From Rhodocollybia butyracea (taxonomy: Eukaryota; Basidiomycota; Agaricomycetes; Agaricales; Omphalotaceae), in contig JADNRY010000294.1 in NCBI GenBank assembly GCA_015501585.1, forward strand, positions 1-64,000: 64,000 bases of DNA, given 5' to 3'. Position 1 is the first letter of the stretch. The number at the start of each line of letters is the position of its first letter. A program made the translations under genes and the position numbers. Under the pieces are notes generated by a model that did no database searches, was not told the origin of the DNA, and was given only the letters and a program-made list of their open reading frames with translations. Of this stretch, positions 55,436-64,000 are shown one piece after another.

Positions 55436-57277
55436 ATGATCTATACCATGAGACAATGTCATGAATTTTATAAAATGGGATCCTGTTGTTTATCAGTTCT
55501 CAGTCTTTCTGCTCTCTCTGCCATGTCTCTTATTGACGGTGCTACGCGTATCGCTGTGAACCCAGACTTCTGTGTCAATGTCAGCGCCACTGCAGTAGAC
55601 ACGTTCGAAGGCCTGAATGAGAAAAAATCAAAAGAAACACTTTACATTGCTTCAGAATACTATTCAAGTGCCTCGGGCAAGGTCACAGTTGAGTTGTATA
55701 AAACAGCGATTGAGGACCTCACAAAGGTGTGTTTCCTATTGTCTTACTTAAGATCAATGATCACTAAAAGTCTGTAAAGGTACCCCAACCGGACCTGCTG
55801 ACGATGTTCTCTACAACAGCGATTGAATCAGGGCCACAAGTGATTTTGTTGAAAGTAATTCAAAATACGAGGCGGCTGGTAGTGATTATGAAGACTGGAG
55901 ATATTTACACTGTCTCTCTGGATGATGCTAGGACAGAGGTAGGAGTCGAAAGCTTTCTATATTTAAAGTAGGATTCTAGACTTACAACTTCAGTTGGATC
56001 TAAAATGCAGGGTTGAGAATGGCGTTTTGGCAGCGTCCTGGAGTCCGGATGAATTTCGTTTTGCTCTTGTTACTGGTGAGAATATGAGAATATTCAGAGT
56101 GATGATTTCAAGAGATTAACGCCATATATATCTAGGACTCAATACGCTGGTGGTCATGACTTTGGCATTTGATGTCCAGTTTGAAGCACTTTTAAAAGAT
56201 CCCTCTCCAGCGCTATCTACGGAGTGCAGTCCAAATGATGACAACCTTCCTCGAATAAGCTGGCGGAAGGATGGGTCTTACTTAGTTGTTTCCACTATCA
56301 GCCCTTCGCATCGACAATTACGTGTCTACCAGCGCCTCAGCCGCGGCAAGGTATCGCTTCCAACGCTAATTACGGGTTTGGAACACCCCCTCTCATGGGG
56401 ATCTTCGTCCATTGCCAGCACCAAAAATGTTGTAGATGAAAACGGTTATACACAACATAGCGTGATATTCTTTGACGAGAAGGGGTCGACTGCGGGTAAC
56501 AGCTTTGATTTAATCGAGATTATAGTTCCTCTTTCCACCAATGGGAACTCTCCTCAACCTAACGGTAACGACCCCCCGGATCAGGGAATTCAACAGGTTG
56601 ATCGTCTTGTGAAGGAAGTAAAATGGAATGCAGACTCAAATGTACTAGCGGTATGGACTACTCAGAAGACTCAGCAGACTCCTCAACAGACTCAGAACAG
56701 CAGTAGCAGTGGCAACATTCAGTTTGGTATGTTTTTGGTCTTATGTTTTGGTCTCATCATGTGACGGTAGAATGCAGACTTGAACGTACTGGTGCAAGGG
56801 GCTCGACTCGGAGAGCAAGCTCAGGAGCAATTACGACTCCACAATAGCAGTGGCAACAATCATTATGGTGTGTTTTAGTCTCATCATGTGACTGTGGAAT
56901 GTGGACTTGAATGTGCTAGCGATAGGATTAGGGACCCAAGAGCAGGCTCAGAAGATTCGAGAGAACAGTAGTAGTGGCAACAATCATTTTGGTATGCATT
57001 GTTTTCATCATTTGACTGTGATATCCAATTTGTTGAATACTTTTCCTGTTCATTCACTAACCTTCTTTTTGTGTAGTGCAATTGATAGGAAATAAGAAGG
57101 CTATTAGACCCAAAGAGATTAAAACCCCCAAGCTTTCAGCAATTGAGTGGCATCCAAAAAAACCAATATTGATTTTGACAACTGGTGAGTGAAGCATGGA
57201 CTGTCCTAACAATCTTAATGCTCAGCTAAAACATTTGGGTCTCTATAGCAAGTGATGTATACATCTATTCTTTGTGA
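55436..57277 (+). CDS. Elp1/IKI3-like N-terminal beta-propeller only, truncated
   Basis: Elp1 is the scaffold of the Elongator complex (tRNA wobble-uridine modification), normally about 1,300 residues with two WD40 propellers and a TPR-like C-terminus. Here only the first-propeller region is found: NVSATAVDTFEG, TLYIASEYYSSASGKVTVELYK, VLAASWSPDEFRFALVTG, NTLVVMTLAFDVQFEALLK, RISWRKDGSYLVVSTISP, LRVYQRLSRG, GLEHPLSWGSSSIAST, VIFFDEKG, VKEVKWNADSNVLAVW, then KLSAIEWHPKKPILILTT and a stop after ASDVYIYSL at 57277. The middle contains three repeated exon-like units (56627-57020) whose splicing does not preserve the frame. The start (55436 or 55523) is uncertain. Most likely a decayed partial duplicate; the full gene should exist elsewhere. 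Confidence 0.68.
56627..57020 (+). repeat. Three tandem exon-plus-intron units (about 125-145 bp)
   Basis: Units start at 56627, 56771 and 56898 with AATGCAGACT/AATGTGGACTTGAA, contain AGCAGTGGCAACA(T/A)TCA, and end in TATG.TTTT...CATCATGTGAC. Each corresponds to the NADSNVLAVW strand of the propeller and its following intron. Confidence 0.8.
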
Positions 57278-57735
57278 TGAAAGGGGTCAACCGGTTTGAG
57301 GTCAAGGTTGACCTGAAGAAATGCCAAAATCCAAACAACGTTTCCTGTCATGACATAATGACACAGCTTGCTATGTACTTTCTGTTGAAGTTTGGTAGAC
57401 CCGTAGATGGGTATGGAGCTCGTAGTAACTGATTAAGGATGGCCACCATAGGGGTATTACAACTTCCAAGATTTGTTCTCACTTGATCAAAACTATACAG
57501 TACTTTACACAATTGTTACACAACAAAACCCAATAGCTTAATAAGAGAGGATATATTGTACAGAACAGATGAAGCAAACAGACATGTCACAGTCTCACAG
57601 AATGATCAACAAGCAGACAAAGGGTTAAGATGCACAGTCATAATTATTTCAACATGAGGTTCCATGATGCACAACTTCCATGGTAAAAATACTATCTGGT
57701 GGCTGGCCTAGATCGGGATTTGGCATTTTACCAAT
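57278..57735. other. Convergent 3' flanks
   Basis: No ORF of interest lies between the end of the Elp1-like gene and the stop codon of the NLR; presumably both terminate here. Confidence 0.45.
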
Positions 57736-60700
57736 TTAGCCCTGTATGTTGCCTAGCATAACACAAATGATTAGTCCTAGCGCTAGTAGCACAATCCAGC
57801 AAAGCATAGCCTTAAAAGTGGAGCTGTTTTGTGGAGGATTCTCCATCTGTTGCAACATCTCTATGCATGACATATTGATTGGATGACCATCACCAAGGGC
57901 TTGTTTGGTCACAGCAAGTAAATTATTGCAAATACTTTTGGCCTCCTCCCACCTCTTCAATGATATATAGATCTTGACCAAGACACTTGTGTACAACATG
58001 GTATTGAAATGCTCAATCCCAAGCACCCTGTTTGATGTCTCTACTAGACATTTCTGTAGCTGCAGAGCTTCAATTTCTTGACCTTGACTGAGATATGTCA
58101 ATGCCAAATCATTCTGCATACTCAAGGTGTCTGGATGCGCTTGACCTTGAACATGTTTTGAATTCTCAACTAGTGGCTCCTGAAGCAGACAAGCTTCATC
58201 ATATTTTCCCAGATCCTGATAGATAGTAGCCAGAACTTTTATGCTCTGCAGTGTGTCTGGATGTCGCCCACCTAGAATTCTACTTGATACTTCAGGTAGG
58301 GTTTCTTGCAACCTCAAAGCTTTAGTGATATTTCCGAGATTCCTGTAAGTCACGGACAAATTGTTCATACATCGCAATGTATCTGGGTGCTCTACTCCTA
58401 GGACCCTTTTGGAAGTCTCCAGTAGAGGTTCTTGAAGATTCAGAGCTTCCTGATGTTCTCCTAGATCATTATATGTGAGTGAAAGATTGGTGGTAGATTT
58501 CAAGGTTGAAGGATGATCCTTTCCTAGAACTTGCTTTGAAGTCTCCAGTAAAGGCTCCTGCAGTTGAAAAGCTTCATGATGCTTTCCCAGCTTTGAGTAG
58601 GTAAGGGCCAGATTGCTGGTCCAAACTAATGTGTCCAAATGCTTCTCCCCTTGAACCTTCTTGGCGGTCTCTACCAGGGGTTCCTGTACACTCAAAGCTT
58701 CACGGTATTTTCCTACTCGATAATATGTAAGAGCCATATTTCCACTGTATCTCAATGTTGCTGGATGTTTCTCTCCTCGAACTTGGCTTGAAACTGCTAC
58801 CATGGATTCTTGAATACTCAGAGCTTTTGTGTAATCCCCCATTCTCGAATATGTCATGGCCAAGTTGTTCATGCAAACCAGTGTTTCTCGATGGTCCTCC
58901 CCTCGCACAAGTTTTGAAATCTTTAGAACAGGCTCTTGAAGGTTCAGAGCCTCAGGATATCTTCCCTGTTCGCGGTATATGACACCAGATCATTAGTACA
59001 TTCCAGAGTAACAGGATGTGTCTCTCCTAGGATGTTTTTCAATGTTACTAAGAGAGGTTCCAGTAGCTGCTGTGCCCGACTATGTTCACCTTGATTAGCA
59101 TACATTGTGGCCAAATTTCGGGTCCAATCCATTGTATATGGATGCTCTGGTCCTAGAATGTGTGTTGAAATGCTTAGCAGGGGCTCCTGGAGCTTCAGAG
59201 CTTCACTATAGTTTCCGATACACAGATAGGTGAAGGCCAAATTGTTTGTAGTTAACAACGTGTCAGGGTGGCATTCCCCAAGACCTGTTTTTGAAGCTTA
59301 CACAGAGGCTCCTGAAGTTTCAAGGCTTCAGTATAGTTTCCCATATTTAGATATGTTTCAGCTAGGTTATGGCAGGATTCCAAAGTGTCTGGGTGCTCTT
59401 TTCCCAAATTCTGCTGGAAAATCTCAAGCAAGGTTACCTGTAGTGCAAGGGCCTCATTGAGTCTGCATTGACAAAAATATGTTGATGCCAAAGTTCTGGT
59501 TTGCCTCAATGTATCAAGATGCAAATCTCCCAGAATAGACCGTGAAGCTTTAATCAGGGGCTGCAGAAGATTTACAGCATCACTGAAGCTTCCCAGAGCC
59601 AGATAGGTTGTAGCAAGCTTGTGTGTATAATTAAGTACAGCGGGATGTTCAGACCCCAATTTCCGTGTCATATTCATGACTGTGGGCTTCCATAACTCCT
59701 GGGCCCTTCTTGCAAACCCGATACAATTCCAAAAATGTCCAAAAATGAGCTCCACTAATTCTTCTCTGATATCGGAATTTTCGAGCGCAGTGACATGCGG
59801 TGCTAGAACCCGTAACTCAAAGATATCATCCCGGGATTTTCCAGAGACTGCTGCAGTCAAAATTCCCAGCATTCCCTGGTTAAAATTATTCCTCTCTTTA
59901 TAGCTCATATTATCTATTATCCACTTATGAACCAATGGATGAATATTATATAGTCCATCATGGATGACATGCAAAAGAGAGTAAGAGGTGATCTCCTGAA
60001 TAATACTGTCCATTCTTATCTCATTCCATTCCCATTTCTCTGCAGCAAAATTAGCCAAAGCGGATTTTGCCATGATAATGGCATTGCTTGGACCAAATAA
60101 CTGATTCACATTTTCAATATTTTTGAACGCCCACTCAAATAGAATACGAGGGATTCCCTCAGGATGCAGGCAAGAGAACAGTCTCAGGAGAAGCTTACTG
60201 GAGTCACTTAGCTCCCTCCAGCTGAGGTTCCAGGTGGAATAGATTGATAGCCTGTAATTGTCAATGTCTTGTGATATATCCTGCTGTAGTAATTGGTCTC
60301 TCTGTTTGTACAATCTGCTCTTGTAAGTGCCAAGGCATTTTTGCTGCTTTATATATGCACCAGCCTGAACTACAGCCAAAGGAAAGAAGCTAAGCTCCTG
60401 GGCAATATCATGGGCCTTGGCCACTTCCTCTACTGTGGCGTGGGTATAGCCACTCATAGCATGTTTAAGCAATAGTTGAGTGGCATCTGTAGGCTCCATG
60501 TCTCTTAACTCTTGGGAATGACTCGTGATATTCACCAAAGCTGAGTTCCGAGAAGTGATGATGATGTTTCCATGATCACAGGACGGTAAGAATTGGCTTA
60601 GCTTGAGTCCTGGATCATCCGCATTGTCTAGAATAATCAACCATTCCTCTTGATGAGTGGTTAGCCATCGAAGACCTGATTTCCAGTCTTGGGCTACCAT

Positions 60701-61332
60701 GGAAGTATTGGCTACTGCAATGTCGTAATAGCTGGCTTTGATAGAATTCTCGGAATGAGCATCGATAAAATGAACCTTGGTGAATCTATTGAAATGTTCA
60801 TTTTATTTAGATCCCCTTCAAAGTGTACTAACCTATGTTCAGATATCCCATGTCTGACTTTCCTTACAAACTCCAGCACACATTGTGTTTTTCCTGCGCC
60901 ACCGAGACCATATAAGAGGCATATCTTTCTCCTGCCCAATTCAGTCGATAACGGTGGTACCAGGAAATATGCTCCGAGGGCATCCAAACTATCCTGTCTT
61001 CCGGTAAAAAATGACGTGGATGTTGGGCAAGAGGTCATCCCCTCAATATATCCTACACCGTTGAAGTCAGAATATCATTACACTCACAAAATCCTGGAAA
61101 AAAAACCTGGAGGAATCTTCAATTTTGATTTTATATTTTTAGAATTTCCATTGGCGTAAGTGATATTGATAGTAGAAGCATTGTTCAGTATAGGTTGATT
61201 TAGTGTGAATTTCGATGCGCCCTGAAACATCTGAGGAGCTCCTCTAAAATCTAGTTCCAGCCTTTCTGGTAGTTTTCTGAGACTCTCAGTACTCACAGTG
61301 GAGCCGCCGGCAAACTGTAAAATTCCTTGCAT
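57736..61332 (-). CDS. NB-ARC/TPR NLR-like protein with C-terminal membrane anchor, two frame breaks
   Basis: STAND-class signalling ATPase of the fungal NLR type, used for non-self or stress recognition. N-terminal segment: MFQGASKFTLNQPILNN and STINITYANGN (start 61332 or 61230 uncertain). NB-ARC: FFTGRQDSLDAL, Walker A YGLGGAGKTQ (about 60886-60909), Walker B WLIILDNADDP (60617-60643), sensor GNIIITSRN, then a winged-helix region (LLLRLFSCLHPEGIP, YNIHPLVHKWI). From about 59700 a TPR_12/kinesin-light-chain-type array of roughly 14 units of 42 residues (LGxEHPDTLxxxxNLAxTYxxLGxxxEALxLQEPL). The end AMLCWIVLLALGLIICVML is a TM helix, followed by GNIQG* at 57736. Two single-base slips (about 59277 and 58985), each explained by one lost G in a G run, interrupt the TPR array; otherwise one continuous gene. 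Two introns near the N-terminus. Confidence 0.83.
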
Positions 61333-63358
61333 AATGAGCGTGCTCTGAGAGGTCAAACTAATTTCTTACCTTGACATGTTAGTCAGTTTAGTAGTCTCGA
61401 CTGCCATCGAGCGGGGAACAAATCGTGATCAAGATAAGCAGTGGTTATATACGCTGGTTATATACGTTTGCCAATGACACAAGCAATGACACATGTCCGA
61501 CTTACGGATTCTAACTTTGACTAAAAATGTAGATGACAGAGAAGTGCACTAGTATAGGTACAATACCCTGAGAACCTGGCGTATCGTTCTGTTCTCACTC
61601 CGCAAGACATTCATTCAACCAACTTTCTGTCAATGACAGTGTGCATTAATTCATGATGCGCGATCGGACGCAAGCCTTCTCTGAGCCCCGGTCTAGCACT
61701 CAAGTCTTATGACCTTGATTCCTTGGAGCCAAATAAGATAAAGTATCGCATAAAACGAGTATGAATAACCTAATGAGCAAGTAGAAGCAGGACAACGCCC
61801 AATCTCTTCTAGAGAGATTTTCGGCTGGCTTGGCCCAATTTGTGCCCCAATAAGCCGTCGTCACGTATACCTCCTAAGAGAAGACTAACGAGCATCGATT
61901 GACTTGCTTTCTGATATATTCGTGACAACTTGGTTCTATTATAAGGGTTGTTATCTTTCAATCTTGGGTTTGATGACACATGTTCCTCCAGGTACTGCTT
62001 GATAGAGCGAAAAGGTCAAGTGCTCTGTTCCGCTATTCTGAGGCTGGAAAATCGATGGGTTTAATGGGCTTTAAAGCTGTGATTGGAGTCGCAGAGACTT
62101 GCTGACATTATATAGCGAGCAACAGGAATGCAAGTCATATAGAGTGTTTAACTTTGATAAATCTTTCGAACCAGATGATTAGCGCTTTGTGATACCCCCA
62201 CGGGTACTCGAAAAATAGCGGCGGATGATTTTGGCTCGGTCACTTTTTGGGCTGGACAGTGACTCCGATCAATGAGTAACGCGAAACATGGTAGATGTTC
62301 AAGTTTCAACATAAGGAGGAGCCTACACTAAGTGATTCGGCGGTATAACATCAGAGAGCCGCAGTGGTAAAACAACTAAGTTCAACAGGAGGACCCCGAC
62401 TCTGGATGACCATTCTTTCTCCATATGTAACCTATCCTTTGACACTACTTTGGCAAGTATAGTCCAACCGGGACGGAAGACGATCTCTAGGGCGACATGC
62501 ACTTAGTCGAGGAAAGCCGACGGTTGCGTACATTGCGTTCCCGCTTTAGCTGACACTGTTCAGTGATATTTTTAATCCAGAGGTGCATAGGTATCTCAGT
62601 TGTAGTATCAACAATTGAAAACGAGATGTATGCTTGTTCGTGTTGGATTGTCCCTCACATCTCCATCGTTCGAAAGCCCTGGTTTTGAGACAAGGAATTG
62701 CAAGAACTAAGGACAGGTTACTCGGCATCGAAATTGAAACGACGGAAACTCACGCCTCTCCAGATCTTCCCTTCAAATACATATTTCTGTATGCCTGCTC
62801 ACGAGCTCCTAACCCTCGAGTCCACGCAGCATGCATCCCGTAGATAATCTCTTGTACTACCCAAAACCAAGGACGAGCTTCAGTTTTGACCTCGGTCGCT
62901 CATTTCGTAGTCGTATCCGGGTTCGAAGTTTCGCCTTCAGGTTTCAAGCTTTAGCTTTACCTCATGAAAAGTCCTCTCGACTTGGAAAGTCCCCTCGACC
63001 CCCCAGTGTAACACTAAAGTGACGGATCACGGTAGTATCACACGAAGAGTGGGGGATTTAAAGTAGGTGCAAGAGAACCGGTGTAACTGGGGGAGTTATG
63101 ATTCTGAGAACCTATCGTACTTACAGTAACCAGCGAGCTTATATACCTTTCTAAAGACTATTACTATAAGTAGATACAATATAAACGGAAACGAGGAAGT
63201 AACGAACGAGTAAACTGCGATAAGATAAGTAGATGATAATGAAAGCGTTAGGCGCCGATGGGCGCTTTAGTCACAAATAATCCTTTCCGTTACATACGCC
63301 CTCCAGAGATCGTCCACGAGGATCTCTTTTCTTCTGGCCGCTGTCCATAGTTCTCGGG
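61333..63358. other. Long intergenic region
   Basis: About 2 kb upstream of both flanking minus-strand genes' ends. Only short ORFs (62546-62728, 62634-62843, 62831-63022) without domains. No repeat or RNA gene recognised. Confidence 0.45.
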
Positions 63359-64000
63359 TCAAGTATTCTTCATGGACACGTCGCTATCACCAACATTGGC
63401 CGGGCCTTTGGGATCATCCGGGATGGGAGGCGGAGCAGGGTAAAACCCAAAATCATCGGTGATTTTCGGGTCGGATAAAGACTGAATCATCGCGTTCAAC
63501 TGCGATTCTTCGGCGGGCGTAAATTTTCCGGGCATGGAACCAGAGTTCTGGACTGAGTTCGGCATGGTAGAGGTCGAAGACATAGGATTGGGATGGATGT
63601 CCAGGTTGGATAAAGAAGCATTGGGAATAGAGCCAAAGGACAGGATAGGGTTCGTTTCGGGAGTAGAATTATTAGGTGAGTATTCCTTTGAAGTGCTGGG
63701 GCCTTTCTGACGAACATTCCTTCCCCTTTCCTTCCTAGTATTTCTGTCTCTTATCGTAGCACCTCTCTCGGCACTGCGTAGAAGTAATTGACTAAACAGA
63801 GGTTGTTTCTCTGACCGGACGTCGGATAACCCCAGAGTTCGAAGAATGACAGACTGGCTATTGCCTCCTCGGGTAAATGTCGCAAAAATATCCCGGTTAA
63901 TGGTAGGCATCGGCGCGTAGATCGTACCCGCTTCAAGATTGAAGACAGCAAGTTTTCCTTCAATCAACGGGTCGCTGTTGACTCGTTCAGCGAAGAATGA
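63359..64000 (-). CDS. Unidentified protein, 3' part only
   Basis: An open minus-strand frame from the window edge (AERVNSDPLIEGKLAVFNLE, AGTIYAPMPTINRDIFATFT) to a stop at 63359. The first third looks structured (SVILRTLGLSDVRSEKQP), then a basic RDRNTRKERGRNVRQK stretch, then a long low-complexity Ser/Pro/Asn tail with acidic ends (PAPPPIPDDPKGPANVGDSD). The disordered tail with a basic patch would suit a nuclear or regulatory protein, but I recognise no family. The 5' part is beyond 64000. Confidence 0.5.
   Translation of the reverse strand, partial: SFFAERVNSDPLIEGKLAVFNLEAGTIYAPMPTINRDIFATFTRGGNSQSVILRTLGLSDVRSEKQPLFSQLLLRSAERGATIRDRNTRKERGRNVRQKGPSTSKEYSPNNSTPETNPILSFGSIPNASLSNLDIHPNPMSSTSTMPNSVQNSGSMPGKFTPAEESQLNAMIQSLSDPKITDDFGFYPAPPPIPDDPKGPANVGDSDVSMKNT

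Overview
The window reads as nuclear DNA of a filamentous basidiomycete, most likely an Agaricomycete. The support is many short introns (about 45-65 nt) with GTRNGT-type donors, two class I hydrophobins, two DUF6533 membrane-protein genes, a mushroom-type NB-ARC/TPR NLR, secreted GH3 and M28 enzymes and a Zn2Cys6 regulator. Single-frame ORFs are only exons here, so gene calls join exons by family conservation; short terminal exons are the weakest part. No tRNA, rRNA, CRISPR array or autonomous transposon was found.

Layout. 0-9 kb: the 3' end of a short-chain dehydrogenase (+), two DUF6533 genes (-), poorly resolved minus-strand exons, and an aromatic-aminotransferase-like gene (+). 9.6-14.2 kb: a signal peptide/Ser-Thr stalk/TM surface protein, an M28 aminopeptidase and an unknown protein with acidic 18-bp repeats (all +). 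14.8-25.7 kb: a Zn2Cys6 regulator followed by a tandem array of four related SAM-methyltransferase copies. Decayed pieces of the regulator's 3' end lie between copies, so the duplicating unit was regulator 3' end plus methyltransferase. Copy 2 is dead and carries a 753-bp hAT-like MITE with an 8-bp target duplication. 26.8-31.6 kb: GH3 beta-glucosidase and a DapA-family aldolase. 33.6-39.3 kb: a secreted amidohydrolase, then a 2.2-kb tandem duplication that copies its 3' tail and the second surface-protein gene, giving a third. 40.9-48 kb: a Ser/Thr-rich membrane protein, a CoA-type Nudix hydrolase, and two hydrophobins made by a roughly 1.85-kb tandem duplication. 48-55 kb: gene-poor, with a pair of diverged direct repeats, a small secreted protein and a GH28 polygalacturonase remnant. 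55.4-61.3 kb: an Elp1/IKI3 N-terminal-only gene convergent with a NB-ARC/TPR NLR that ends in a predicted membrane anchor. The right edge cuts an unidentified gene.

The window is shaped by local tandem duplication followed by divergence and decay. Two further signals stand out. Several duplicated genes use GC-AG introns, sometimes with GT in a sister copy. Seven frame breaks in six otherwise well-conserved genes can each be explained by one base, mostly at a homopolymer. That pattern fits assembly indels better than independent gene death, but raw reads are needed to decide. Many of the products are secreted or surface-exposed (GH3, M28, amidohydrolase, hydrophobins, surface proteins), as expected of an accessory region facing the environment. 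I see no evidence that the methyltransferase array belongs to a classical biosynthetic cluster with a core synthase.
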